A stretch of 54,104 nucleotides of DNA from Microbacterium sp. p3-SID336 (GCF_025143365.1 NZ_JALXPE010000027.1:1-54104), one strand, 5' to 3'; positions 13,672 to 22,512 are shown, numbered from the stretch's first letter. The notes: generated from the letters alone by a model not told the origin. A program made the numbers and translations.

Positions 13672-16473
13672 TTAGCGCCTCTGACGCTTCTTCGGAGCAG
13701 CCGCAAGCAGCCCTGCCGTGACGCTCTCGTAGAGATTGAACAGCGTCTCCAAGATTCCGACCTCACTCGTGTTGGTACGCAGCCCATAGGCGTTGAGAAC
13801 AGCCTTGTCGAGATCTGCGTGTGCCTTCCGGAGGACGGTTGGCATCACTGCGCGGTTGTAGAGAGTCGCGAGTGTGGAGTCCGGGAACTGAGCACGTGCT
13901 TCCAACACCTTCTCTGCTGCGACCGTCACAGCCTTCTTACGAGCATCATCCGTGTAGACCGGGAAGGGGAAGTTGTTGTAGGTGATCTCAGAAGAGATGC
14001 GCGGGTCTTCCTTCAACCGTCCCGACACCGCTTTGTTCCAAACGCTGAAGACCTTGCTGCTCATCACACCGAAGGTCTCAGTGCTTGCCCCGATAACGCA
14101 TGAGAGCGCATCGTTCGGCACGAAGTCGGGGGTCAGGAACTCAAACGGCGTATAGTCCCGGTCGTGAGATGAGTGCCGGGGAACCCCAAGGAAGTCGACG
14201 GTGGGCTGACGGTTAATCTGCTGCCACTCCCACGCCCGGTCGGCATCCTTCTGAGTGGCGAGCTTCGTTGATGCCGCACGGAACGCCCGCACAGCCTCAA
14301 CGCGCTCCTTCAGCACCGGGCTGTTGAGCAGGTCGTTAGGGTCAACCCCCACCATCCACAGCCCCCACCGCTCAATGCCGTTGATGAGTTCCTCGCTGCC
14401 GACAACTCGCCTCAGGTACTTCGCCGCAATGGGGTCATTCGCCCGGATGCGCGCAGCGTCCTCAGCGCTGATCTTGGAGAGCAGGTTGTTGTCCACCGGC
14501 TTATTGCCGTTGGTCATGGGAGGGCTGTCCGCACGAAGGGGCTTGCTCCTGCTGCGGATGAGAAGGTTTGGGGCGTCCAACAGGTAGGCATTGATGTTGT
14601 CCACCGCGACAAGCTCAGGGTCGCTGTTCACGGTTTCGTATGACCACAGCGACCGCTTCCCCTTCTTCGGGGTGTCTCCATGCCAACTGATGCCGACGAT
14701 CACCACATAGACGCTTGCTTCCTTACCGCCCGCGTTCCTCCACCGGAAGGTGCGGTGAGCGAAGTCGATAGCGGCACCCAACTGATAGAGAACGTTCCAA
14801 ATCACTGCGGGCTGCTGCCCCTGAGTGATGCTATTGGTGGAAACGAACGCCGCTACAGCCTTGGTTCCTTCGATGTGTCGTGCCGCCACGAGATACCACG
14901 ACGCGACGTAGTCGAGGATGCCGGAACCGCTGAGTCCCTTCCACACCAACGCAACGTCTTGCTTCTGCTCCGCGTTCAGGTTCGTTGAACCGTAGAACGG
15001 AGGGTTGCCCATGATGATCGTGTTGTCGTCCATCGGGCAGACCTCAGCCCAATCCAAACGGAGAGCGTTGCCCCTCACGATCTTGGCGGATTCCTTCAGC
15101 GGGAAACGGTTGGGAGATGACCCCAACACCTCATCCATTGCGAGGTTCGCTTGCCTGTCAGCGAGATACATCGCCACGGTTGCGATCTGTGAAGACCACT
15201 CTTCATACTCAATGCCGTGGAACTGTGTGAGCTTCACCACCACGCCCACATTGTCTGCGTTCGCAATCTCCAACCCGACCTGTCCCTGAGTTCCCTCAAG
15301 CTCTTGAAGACGAGCAAGGATCTTCAACTCAATGTCGCGGAGACGCTTGTAGGCAACGATGAGGAAGTTACCGGAGCCACACGCGGGGTCAATGTAGTTC
15401 CTCTCCCCAAGCGACTTACGAAGCTCCCTCAACCCCTTAACGTCATCCCACACCTTGCGCAGCCGATCCAAGTAGTCATCAAGGAAAAGCGGACGGATGA
15501 GCTTCAGGATGTTCTGCTCCGAGGTGTAGTGCTCTCCAAGCGCCCGTCGTTCTTCTTTGCTCTTGACGGTTTGGAACATCGCACCGAAAACAGCAGGGCT
15601 GATGCCCGACCAATCGTAGTGACAGGCTTTCAGAAGCGCTTCCCGCATCTCGGGGGTGAACTTGAAGAACGGGAGATCGTCCTTGTTGTCATACAGCCCG
15701 CCATTCACGTAAGGGAAGGCGGCGAGCAGCGGATCCGTGTGGGGCGGTCGTTCTTCGTGAGCGAGGACGTAGAAGAGTTCCTGTAACCGGCTACCGACAT
15801 CGGATCCGTCAGGGCGGGTGGCTTCAACGATCTCCTGAAAGCGTCCCTTCTTCTTCCACATGTAGGTGTCGTCACCAAAGAGAAGGAAGAGGACACGGAC
15901 GAGGAAGACTGAGACGTGATGACCGGTGTACCCGGCTTTCTCAAACGTCTCAAACAGGTCGCCCATCAGAACTGCCGCGTCCCTGTCAGCGACAATCTCG
16001 TTGATGGTGGCGTTCTTGTCGTACTCCCCGAAAACGGCTTCTACCCGGTGGAGGTTCGCCGGAAGCTCGTCAAGTGCGAACTCTGACGTGGTGCCTTGGA
16101 ACACGTCGATGATGCGGATGGTTGCGAAGTCGCTGATGATGAGGAACGGAGCACGGTCGTGAGACGGGAGGGAGACAAGGTAGTCACGCGCTTGCTTCTC
16201 GGCAGCGTCAAGGCTCTTCCCGGCGCTCTTGTGCTCGATGAGAACGATGCCGCTCCACAGCACGTCAATGAACTGAATGGTGTTCGTGGTGCTGCTTCGG
16301 ACGGGGTACTCGAACTCCACCCCGGCTGCGAGTAGGTCTTCAACTCCGACGACGTATCGGAGGAAGTCGCTCCAAAAGGACTGCGCGTACTGCTTCTCAC
16401 GCTTGATCTTGCTCCACTTGGAAGCGAAGTCTTTCGCTGCTTTTCGACGCGCGGTTACGTCCTTGATCGCCAT
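13672..16473 (-). CDS. MmeI-like fused restriction endonuclease-methyltransferase
   Basis: 933 residues from the ATG at 16473. The N-terminal nuclease has a PD-(D/E)xK centre of spacing D-x9-E-x-K (Asp70, Glu80, Lys82, in FIDVLWSGIVLIEHK). The methyltransferase has motif I DPACGSGNF and motif IV NPPF, at about residues 360 and 488, which indicates an amino-methyltransferase (N6-adenine type). A long C-terminal half would hold target recognition. Known: MmeI-family (type IIL) enzymes combine cutting, methylation and recognition in one chain of about 920 residues with the same active-site spacing. It ends a four-gene minus-strand operon. Inferred: restriction of invading DNA. Recognition sequence cannot be read. 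Confidence 0.85.
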   Translation of the reverse strand: MAIKDVTARRKAAKDFASKWSKIKREKQYAQSFWSDFLRYVVGVEDLLAAGVEFEYPVRSSTTNTIQFIDVLWSGIVLIEHKSAGKSLDAAEKQARDYLVSLPSHDRAPFLIISDFATIRIIDVFQGTTSEFALDELPANLHRVEAVFGEYDKNATINEIVADRDAAVLMGDLFETFEKAGYTGHHVSVFLVRVLFLLFGDDTYMWKKKGRFQEIVEATRPDGSDVGSRLQELFYVLAHEERPPHTDPLLAAFPYVNGGLYDNKDDLPFFKFTPEMREALLKACHYDWSGISPAVFGAMFQTVKSKEERRALGEHYTSEQNILKLIRPLFLDDYLDRLRKVWDDVKGLRELRKSLGERNYIDPACGSGNFLIVAYKRLRDIELKILARLQELEGTQGQVGLEIANADNVGVVVKLTQFHGIEYEEWSSQIATVAMYLADRQANLAMDEVLGSSPNRFPLKESAKIVRGNALRLDWAEVCPMDDNTIIMGNPPFYGSTNLNAEQKQDVALVWKGLSGSGILDYVASWYLVAARHIEGTKAVAAFVSTNSITQGQQPAVIWNVLYQLGAAIDFAHRTFRWRNAGGKEASVYVVIVGISWHGDTPKKGKRSLWSYETVNSDPELVAVDNINAYLLDAPNLLIRSRSKPLRADSPPMTNGNKPVDNNLLSKISAEDAARIRANDPIAAKYLRRVVGSEELINGIERWGLWMVGVDPNDLLNSPVLKERVEAVRAFRAASTKLATQKDADRAWEWQQINRQPTVDFLGVPRHSSHDRDYTPFEFLTPDFVPNDALSCVIGASTETFGVMSSKVFSVWNKAVSGRLKEDPRISSEITYNNFPFPVYTDDARKKAVTVAAEKVLEARAQFPDSTLATLYNRAVMPTVLRKAHADLDKAVLNAYGLRTNTSEVGILETLFNLYESVTAGLLAAAPKKRQRR

Positions 16474-16510
16474 GACCACACCCTATCGGCTGCGGAGGCG
16501 GTCACCGTCG

Positions 16511-17140
16511 TCAGTAGTCCGCTTGCTCCCTAAGTGTTGGCACGTGGGAGTAGACGCCGTCGATCTCATCCTCAAGGAGGGCAAGGTTGGTGTAGCCGGT
16601 ATCCAACCAATCAGCGAGCGCCGGGAAGTCCGCGGACTCCTGAACGTTCGGAAGGTTCCCGGCATACCTGAACCCCACCCCGCCTGCGTCATCCTCGTGG
16701 AACGCAAGCACAAACTTCTCCATCTCAGGAGGGAAGGGTCGACCTTCACTCAGTACCTCGTAGTGAACCTTCGTCTCAGCGAGTAGCCGGTCAAGCTTGT
16801 GCCCGAACTTCTTCCTCAGCCATTCGGCGCTTGCTGCGTCCCTCAACGCGGGTGTGACTCCGTCGACGTAGTTCATACGGATGCTCGCGAAGTATTGGAT
16901 ATGGCTCTTGAGCCTTAGCTCCACTGCCTGACGGTAGAGGTAGAGGAAGGGCAGCAGCATGGTGTCGTCTTCAGGCTTGCCGCTGAATGTTGAGGCAAGG
17001 CGCTTCGCTGATTCTTCGTAGAAAAAGGCGAAGTCTCCCGCGTCTTTGTGTGCGTATCGGACGATGAGGTTGCGGTAGGTGGTTGCCGGGGCGTTCCCCA
17101 TCACAGCCGTTGACTTAGGCGTGGGCTTAGGATTCTTCAT
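16511..17140 (-). CDS. HEPN-like hypothetical protein
   Basis: 209 residues from the ATG at 17140 (GGTGGAGAG upstream), overlapping the previous gene's 3' end by 14 bases. FLYLYRQAVELRLKSHI near residues 60-80, FGHKLDRLLAE and a later FRYAG are features I associate with HEPN-type helical proteins of defence loci. No canonical Rx4-6H catalytic motif is obvious, so it may be a non-catalytic partner. Cytoplasmic, no membrane segment. Being between the ApeA-like gene and the restriction enzyme gene suggests a role in the same system. Confidence 0.55.
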   Translation of the reverse strand: MKNPKPTPKSTAVMGNAPATTYRNLIVRYAHKDAGDFAFFYEESAKRLASTFSGKPEDDTMLLPFLYLYRQAVELRLKSHIQYFASIRMNYVDGVTPALRDAASAEWLRKKFGHKLDRLLAETKVHYEVLSEGRPFPPEMEKFVLAFHEDDAGGVGFRYAGNLPNVQESADFPALADWLDTGYTNLALLEDEIDGVYSHVPTLREQADY

Positions 17141-18542
17141 TCGGCTCTCCACCTTCGGTCGACACGATGTTCCCTCGCGAGTCAAAAGCTAAGCGATAGT
17201 GCTTCGCACGGTTCTCAAGGTCTCTCATTGCTCCGACCTCACGATACTGAGTGAGAAGAGAACCACTCTCGTCAAGAAGATGAAGAGTCATCAACCTCAC
17301 GATCATCTGCGCAATACCACTAACGAGGTGGGAAACTGCCGCGTCGGGGTACTCTCCATCGTTGAAGTGCTTGATGGAGTTGTATGTTCGCGCGACACCT
17401 CGGGCGATCCCTGCGTTGTCGCCAATTTCGCCCCATGAGACACCGACAACATCGAGGCAACGATAGACCTGTGTAGCCGTGATGGGGCGGTTGCGCTCGT
17501 AAGTATCTTCCTCGCCGGGTCTCTCCCCGATCATCTTGCCCGCTGCTTCAAGGCTCATGGACATCGAGATGATGGTGTCTTCCATGAACGAGTTGGTGCG
17601 TCCGAAGTCTCCTACCGCAGGGAGTATGAACTTCTTCCAAGGCTCGTACTGTTCGTTCCACCGAACCATTCCCGCTTCGCCAACGTCGCTGAAGCGGGTG
17701 AGCATGCCGTCCAATGCTCTCTTGTTCGGTCTCGGTTGCGCGTAGTCCTGAACCGTGTGACTACTGATCGCCTCAACCTTCGGGTGCCCGAGCACGGTTG
17801 CTCCCATCGATCTCAGCACGATCTGCTCATCGCCCACATGATGCTGACGGAAGTGAATGGGACTTCCGGCTATGAGGGTCAGAAGGTGAACAACCTTCCG
17901 TTGCTCGTTGATGTGATCATTCAGGGGGCGCGGTTCCGGGAACTTGGATACGAGCACGGGTTGCGTAGAGATGTTCAAACCACTGTGAGGGTCGATATCG
18001 GGAGCCGCTGTGCGCCAATCACTCATGAGGCTCATCGTTGCCTCACCCTGTTGCCACGTGGACTCAACCCCGGTTGTGACTCGCACGACGAGATCTGCCG
18101 TCCCGTCTTCGCCAATCTCCCGGTCGGATGTGATGCCGTACAGCTGAGTCCACTGACGAAGCCCGTCAACTGCGCTACGAGCCTCAGCAACTTTGAACGG
18201 CTCGCTAAGAGAGCCTTCGTATCGTCCCAATAGGGTCTCTGACGGGGTGAGCTGTCCCAAAGAGACTCCGCTTCTCACTGAGTGCCCCCGCCACCGAATC
18301 CCGTAGAGACCGATCATGCCGTCAGGTGTGTGAAGGATGAGGTTTTGAGGGGGCGTCTGCGTCCGAAACCACTCGTCCACGTGTGCGAACTGCCCGGTCT
18401 CGTCGTGGGAGATGAAGGGAACGTCGACCACCGGACCCCGGTCTTCCATTCGCAACGTTGCGCCTGTGTAGGGGGTGCCGTCCACGCCGTCGATGAGCAA
18501 GCCGACATACGACTGACCGGGCGTAAGAGAGGTGATAGCCAT
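17127..18542 (-). CDS. ApeA-like HEPN abortive-infection protein
   Basis: 471 residues, ATG at 18542. The N-terminal half is beta-rich with the pattern I associate with the ApeA N-terminal domain (GATLRMED..., LLGRYEGSLSEPFKVAEARSAVDGLRQW). The C-terminal half is helical and holds an R-x6-H motif (Arg385 to His392, ARTYNSIKHF), the HEPN ribonuclease signature. Known: ApeA proteins give phage defence through a HEPN RNase. Inferred: an RNA-targeting abortive-infection effector in this operon. Its stop overlaps the next gene; the upstream gene ends 21 bases before its start. Assignment is from pattern recognition only. Confidence 0.6.
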   Translation of the reverse strand: MAITSLTPGQSYVGLLIDGVDGTPYTGATLRMEDRGPVVDVPFISHDETGQFAHVDEWFRTQTPPQNLILHTPDGMIGLYGIRWRGHSVRSGVSLGQLTPSETLLGRYEGSLSEPFKVAEARSAVDGLRQWTQLYGITSDREIGEDGTADLVVRVTTGVESTWQQGEATMSLMSDWRTAAPDIDPHSGLNISTQPVLVSKFPEPRPLNDHINEQRKVVHLLTLIAGSPIHFRQHHVGDEQIVLRSMGATVLGHPKVEAISSHTVQDYAQPRPNKRALDGMLTRFSDVGEAGMVRWNEQYEPWKKFILPAVGDFGRTNSFMEDTIISMSMSLEAAGKMIGERPGEEDTYERNRPITATQVYRCLDVVGVSWGEIGDNAGIARGVARTYNSIKHFNDGEYPDAAVSHLVSGIAQMIVRLMTLHLLDESGSLLTQYREVGAMRDLENRAKHYRLAFDSRGNIVSTEGGEPNEES

Positions 18543-18563
18543 ACCCCGCAGTGTATGGGTGCT

Positions 18564-19412
18564 TCAGGCGCCCTGTTCCTCTGTTGGTTTGTCGTCCTCC
18601 GCGCCCTGTGACTGTGCCTGTGCGCCGAACACCTCGTGGAACGACTTCCAACCTTTCCCGAACTCTTCCCCCATCGCGGGTGGTTCCGGGAGTTTCCCAT
18701 CCTCGCCGTACTCGGCTAAGTACACGCGAGTCTTGACGGCAGCTGTTGCCTCGTCGTAAACAACGTCCTCATTGAAGACGTTGCCGAGGTCAGGGATAGT
18801 GCCGTTCGCGTGAAGCACCTCAACGAAGGTGAGCGTTGTCATCGCGAGCATCAGTAGTCGAACCACCACAGGAACGGCGGCACGGTAGCGCTCATCTACT
18901 CCGAAGATTTGCCCCTGCGCTCGTCTTTCCGGGTCTGCGTGAACAACATCACCGTATATCCATGAGAACGCCAAAGCGTTGTCGCCAATCTGAGTCTCAG
19001 GATCATCGTTCATCTGAACGCGCACTTCGTAGTATCCGTTGCTCTCTGCTTTCGGATTCACCTTCGCCCACTGCTGCTTGAGCACACGGATGGATTCGAT
19101 GTTGACCTCAGGGAGATTCGCCTTGTTCGCGAAGTAGGAGATCGCTTTCATGACCTTGGCGTGATAGGTGTCCTCGTCGTTGAGGATGAGTGGTCTCACT
19201 CGGGCAGCAGCGCTCTCTACCTGTTCTTCAGGCGGCAGGTTCCACGTAAGCGTGGTCTCGCCCGTCTCCGGGTTGAGTTGAATGGTCATCGTGGGGTTGA
19301 GCAACTTCTGAAGGAGCGCGGCATCCTTGGACAGGGAATGCGCCCGTATGCGTCGGGCACGGAGCACGAACGCCCGTAGCGTGCTCAGATACCGCTCTTC
19401 ATGGTCAGTCAT
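18564..19412 (-). CDS. Hypothetical protein, first gene of defence-like operon
   Basis: 282 residues; ATG at 19412. A helical, Arg-rich N-terminus (VLRARRIRAHSL, residues 16-27) contains R-x4-H (Arg20 to His25), which may be chance. A central mixed domain follows, and a low-complexity acidic/Gln tail (AQAQSQGAEDDKPTEEQ). Residues about 185-205 are hydrophobic (VVVRLLMLAMTTLTFVEV), possibly a buried helix. No family recognised. It is the leading gene of the operon ending with the MmeI-like enzyme, and may be a sensor or regulator subunit. Confidence 0.6.
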   Translation of the reverse strand: MTDHEERYLSTLRAFVLRARRIRAHSLSKDAALLQKLLNPTMTIQLNPETGETTLTWNLPPEEQVESAAARVRPLILNDEDTYHAKVMKAISYFANKANLPEVNIESIRVLKQQWAKVNPKAESNGYYEVRVQMNDDPETQIGDNALAFSWIYGDVVHADPERRAQGQIFGVDERYRAAVPVVVRLLMLAMTTLTFVEVLHANGTIPDLGNVFNEDVVYDEATAAVKTRVYLAEYGEDGKLPEPPAMGEEFGKGWKSFHEVFGAQAQSQGAEDDKPTEEQGA

Positions 19413-19464
19413 GACTTCACCCTATGGCTGCGTCTCTGATGACCGGTCGACACGCCCGAGAATC

Positions 19465-19507
19465 AATAACCTTGACATAACTTATATAATCCCATATATT
19501 GGTTATG
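19465..19507. promoter_or_regulatory. Near-consensus promoter embedded in inverted repeats
   Basis: On the plus strand TTGACA (19472-19477), a 17-base spacer and TATATT (19495-19500) form a near-consensus sigma-70 promoter. It overlaps the inverted repeats ATAACC (19466-19471) / GGTTAT (19501-19506) and CATAAC (19476-19481) / GTTATG (19502-19507). The minus strand has TTACAT and TATATA 16 bases apart. This AT-rich island lies between the defence-like operon and the gene at 19626, so it is probably a divergent, repressible promoter. It does not match the element's common motif. Confidence 0.6.
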
Positions 19508-19625
19508 TAACCGCCCGTGACCGGGAATTAGCTTGGGACGCGAATCTGTCCCGCCTATGGTTCGAAGTAGTGCCGATCTCTCACCCTCACTCGGAGGGGT
19601 ACGAGAGATACACGAAGGAAGACCA

Positions 19626-20255
19626 ATGGCAAACGAATGCTACAACCGCTTTGAAATCACCGCCCCTACTGAGCATGTCACCTCGCTTCACGAGCTGCTG
19701 ACCACAGCCCCCAAGAATGGCGATGCTGACGGGTGGCTTGACGCCCTGAACGTCCTACTTGCTACGGACGCAACCACGGGCATCCGCGACGACGCTTTCT
19801 ATGACTCGCTTGAAGATGAAGAGAAGCGCTACCCGTTCGATACGGAGTGGACTTTGACTGACAACGAGGATGGGTCATCAACGCTTGGATGGGTTTGCTT
19901 CACCAAGTGGTTCGGGTACAACCCGATTCTTTGCCCGCTCTTGGACTTCCTTGAAACCAACTGCTCCCTGATTCGGTTTGAGTACTTGGAGTGCGAACCT
20001 GCGACTTCTTACGGCTATTGGGTTGCTTTCTCCCGTGACCGCAACGGAAGTCTTGAACGAGACTTCTCTCGTGAAGTAGTGGAGTCCATTTCGGAGGATG
20101 ATGTACAGGCTTCGGATGAGGTCAAGTTTTTCAACCCGACCGGCTATGACCTTGAGGATTACTACCCCATCCTCATGTGGGATGACGGAACGTTCACAGA
20201 CATAACGTACGTAGACGTGTTGACTGTGCTTCCTCTCACACCTGTCAACCGGTAA
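19626..20255 (+). CDS. Api92/YubB-like (DUF1281-type) hypothetical protein
   Basis: 209 residues from the ATG at 19626 with GAAGGAAG upstream. The N-terminus MANECYNRFEITAP matches the typical start of the Api92/YubB-like family with a ferredoxin-like fold found on plasmids and phages (MANxCxNxxxxxG pattern). A Trp-rich middle (TLGWVCFTKWFGYNP) fits this family. The C-terminus carries FFNPTGYDLEDYYPILMWDD, which recurs in the next gene. Function of the family is unknown. Leader of about 120 bases from the promoter at 19472. Confidence 0.6.
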   Translation: MANECYNRFEITAPTEHVTSLHELLTTAPKNGDADGWLDALNVLLATDATTGIRDDAFYDSLEDEEKRYPFDTEWTLTDNEDGSSTLGWVCFTKWFGYNPILCPLLDFLETNCSLIRFEYLECEPATSYGYWVAFSRDRNGSLERDFSREVVESISEDDVQASDEVKFFNPTGYDLEDYYPILMWDDGTFTDITYVDVLTVLPLTPVNR

Positions 20256-20261
20256 CCACCG

Positions 20262-20304
20262 TGTGAGACAGAGACCGCCACTGCGCCAAGCTCTGTCTCA
20301 CACC
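20262..20304 (+). terminator. Hairpin terminator
   Basis: 13-bp perfect stem GTGTGAGACAGAG / CTCTGTCTCACAC with a 17-base loop, 6 bases after the stop at 20255. Confidence 0.75.
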
Positions 20305-20371
20305 CCACTTCTTCTCTGATCGCACTCCCTCACAAGGAGGGGTGCTTCTTGAATCAGAAAGAAGAACATCA

Positions 20372-20929
20372 ATGGACATCAACCACTCTCACTACGCAGA
20401 TTATGGACCCAACCTACTTCGGATTCTTGACCGTACGACGTGCCTGAATGAAGAAGCGGATGGATTCTTCATCAACCCGGAGGGCGTCAACCTTGAAGAG
20501 CACTTCCCCATCCTCATGTGGGATGACGGAACTCTGTCAAGTGGGGCGGAGAAGCTTGCCCTCGGCTTCGCTTGTCCACCTCATCTCTATGACGAGGACT
20601 TTGACGTTGACTCTGATTGGGTGACCGTGTACTTGTATGGCTTCCCTCAGACCTTCATGAAGAAGCTCATCCCTTTTCTATCAGTCGCGGCTCTCACCAA
20701 CATCGAGAGCGACGAGTTCTTGTCAGAGAACGAGGTGTTCAGGGCGGGCTTCCGTGCCGAACTTCGCGAACGCTCTGCGAATGACGCAGTTGCGGAGTTC
20801 ATGGAAGTAGCCCTCCCTATTCTGTTTTCAACAGCTTCGTCTACTTTCGTGAGCAACCGCGATGCGCTCATGTTTGAGATGGGTTGGGCATGCGGAAAAC
20901 TGAACCTTGCCGCACCCGAAGGATTGTGA
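20372..20929 (+). CDS. Hypothetical protein sharing a PILMWDDGT module
   Basis: 185 residues from the ATG at 20372 (GAAAGAAG upstream). Residues about 32-54 (FFINPEGVNLEEHFPILMWD and on) match the C-terminal module of the previous gene (FFNPTGYDLEDYYPILMWDD). Here the module comes before a longer helical domain, so the module has been placed in different contexts. Soluble, acidic, no membrane segment. Function unknown. Confidence 0.65.
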   Translation: MDINHSHYADYGPNLLRILDRTTCLNEEADGFFINPEGVNLEEHFPILMWDDGTLSSGAEKLALGFACPPHLYDEDFDVDSDWVTVYLYGFPQTFMKKLIPFLSVAALTNIESDEFLSENEVFRAGFRAELRERSANDAVAEFMEVALPILFSTASSTFVSNRDALMFEMGWACGKLNLAAPEGL

Positions 20930-20937
20930 CCGAGCAT

Positions 20938-20973
20938 CCTTCTCCAAACTTAAAGAAGTTGGTTTGGAGAAGG
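20938..20973. terminator. Bidirectional hairpin
   Basis: 12-bp perfect stem CCTTCTCCAAAC / GTTTGGAGAAGG, 12-base loop, between the convergent genes ending at 20929 and 20994. Confidence 0.8.
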
Positions 20974-20993
20974 GTGATTCTCTTCGTTTGAGG

Positions 20994-21314
20994 TCAAGCG
21001 TTCTTCCACAGCCGGTAGGCAACTCGCTTCACCGGCATGGAGTATCCCGGCTTCCGAAGCACGTACTCCCACAGCCGAGCGTCAGCGTTGTCGTGGTTGA
21101 GAAAAGACATCGCGAGGTCATCGTGATGAGGGAGCAACGTCTGAACAAGAGCAAACAGAAGATCCCTTGGAGTGGATTGATTCGTGATGAGGTTTCGGAA
21201 CACAGCCTCACGAACGATGGTGTCACTGTCGCAAGCCCACTCCCACAGTTCAGCAAGCTCCTGCTCACCGGTAGCCGGGTTAGCAGACCGTCCAATCAGA
21301 GTGTTCTCGCTCAC
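20994..21314 (-). CDS. HEAT/LRV-like small hypothetical protein
   Basis: 106 residues from a GTG at 21314, chosen because AGAAGGAG lies 6 bases upstream; an upstream start at 21371 has none. The repeat-like segments LWEWACDSDTIVREAVFRN, LLPHHDDLAMSFLNHDNADA and LWEYVLRKPG resemble the short helical repeats of the 13123-13590 protein. It is divergent from the recombinase gene at 21435. Role unknown. Confidence 0.6.
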   Translation of the reverse strand: MSENTLIGRSANPATGEQELAELWEWACDSDTIVREAVFRNLITNQSTPRDLLFALVQTLLPHHDDLAMSFLNHDNADARLWEYVLRKPGYSMPVKRVAYRLWKNA

Positions 21315-21434
21315 GGTATCTCCTTCTCCTGATGGGAAGCACACTACGAGGAACCGCCGACATTCCTTCACCGAGTTTCTTTTAGTTCAATGTCCGAACT
21401 TCGAGCGATACTGTACGCAACGAAGGGAGTAACC

Positions 21435-22502
21435 ATGAGCACCATTGAAACCGTAGAGGCTGTGATTGTTCAGCCGGTCGCTAACCGTGATGCGATTCTC
21501 TCCACCATCGCTGATGAGGTTGCTTCCTCCACTCAGAAGGCTTACGCACAGTCCATGAAGGGGCTTCTCGCCTTCTACGAGCAGCAGGGGTGGGACTTCT
21601 ACCCTCAGAGCGGTGATGTGACCCGTGACAGCGGCATGTTCACTGAGCGTGTGCTGTCCTATCTGCGTCACCTCGCTGACAACGGACGAACTCTCTCCAC
21701 CATCAATAAGACTCTCGCTGCCGTGAAGAACCGCACCTCGTTTGAGAACCCGCTGTTCTACTCAGCGCTTCACTCCAAGCCCGTCAAGGCGTTCATGGAA
21801 GGTCTCGCCCGTCAGGGCAAGGAACACTCCCCCCGCAAGGCTCAGGCGTTCACCCTTGATGACCTGAACCTCATCTACAAGAGCATCAGCACCCACACGC
21901 CGCGTGACATCCGGGATAAGGCACTCATCGCACTTGGAGTAGCGACCGCTCTTCGCTCATCCAACCTTGGAGAGCTCACCCTGTCTGACATCACCCCGGC
22001 AGTAGCGATTGACGGTGTGAACGTCCGTGTCCGCTTCTCCAAGACCGATCAGACCGGGCAGGGGATCTTTATCCCTGTGGCACGGTTCTCCAAGCGCCGG
22101 TTTGACCCGGTGCGGGCGCTCACGGATTGGCTTGCTGTGCTCCGTTCCTTCGGATACACGAAGGAGACTCACCCCAAGTTCCCGCTGTTCCCCGTCATCC
22201 GGGGTCTGAGGGGCGTTCAGGCGACCGGAATGCGTCATCCGAGTATCGCGATCACCGAGATGCTGCGTCAGCGCGTTTTAGAGGCGTCTGTGGCTTCTCC
22301 CGCTCAGGCTGAGGCGTTCTCGTCCCACAGTCTCCGCGCTACGTTCATCACCCTGAGCAATCAGGCGGGTGTTGCTGAGAAGGACATCGCTCGTGTTTCA
22401 GGGCACAAGGATATGACGACGCTTCGCGGGTACGACCGCACGAGTGCTGAGATGAGTGCTCAGACCGCCTACCTGAACCCGGTGAAGAAGAAGAGTCGGT
22501 AA
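21435..22502 (+). CDS. Tyrosine recombinase
   Basis: 355 residues from the ATG at 21435, preceded by GAAGGGAG; an earlier ATG at 21390 lacks a ribosome site. An N-terminal SAM-like DNA-binding domain (STQKAYAQSMKGLLAFYEQQ) is followed by a catalytic domain with Arg174 (ALRSSNL), His298-x2-Arg301 (HSLRAT), His324 (SGHKD) and nucleophile Tyr333. All catalytic residues are present. Known: this family performs site-specific recombination. It faces the second recombinase at 22531 across a shared terminator. It may resolve dimers, move the 19-22 kb segment, or be a remnant of a nested element. Confidence 0.85.
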   Translation: MSTIETVEAVIVQPVANRDAILSTIADEVASSTQKAYAQSMKGLLAFYEQQGWDFYPQSGDVTRDSGMFTERVLSYLRHLADNGRTLSTINKTLAAVKNRTSFENPLFYSALHSKPVKAFMEGLARQGKEHSPRKAQAFTLDDLNLIYKSISTHTPRDIRDKALIALGVATALRSSNLGELTLSDITPAVAIDGVNVRVRFSKTDQTGQGIFIPVARFSKRRFDPVRALTDWLAVLRSFGYTKETHPKFPLFPVIRGLRGVQATGMRHPSIAITEMLRQRVLEASVASPAQAEAFSSHSLRATFITLSNQAGVAEKDIARVSGHKDMTTLRGYDRTSAEMSAQTAYLNPVKKKSR

Positions 22503-22512
22503 CTCGTTCACC

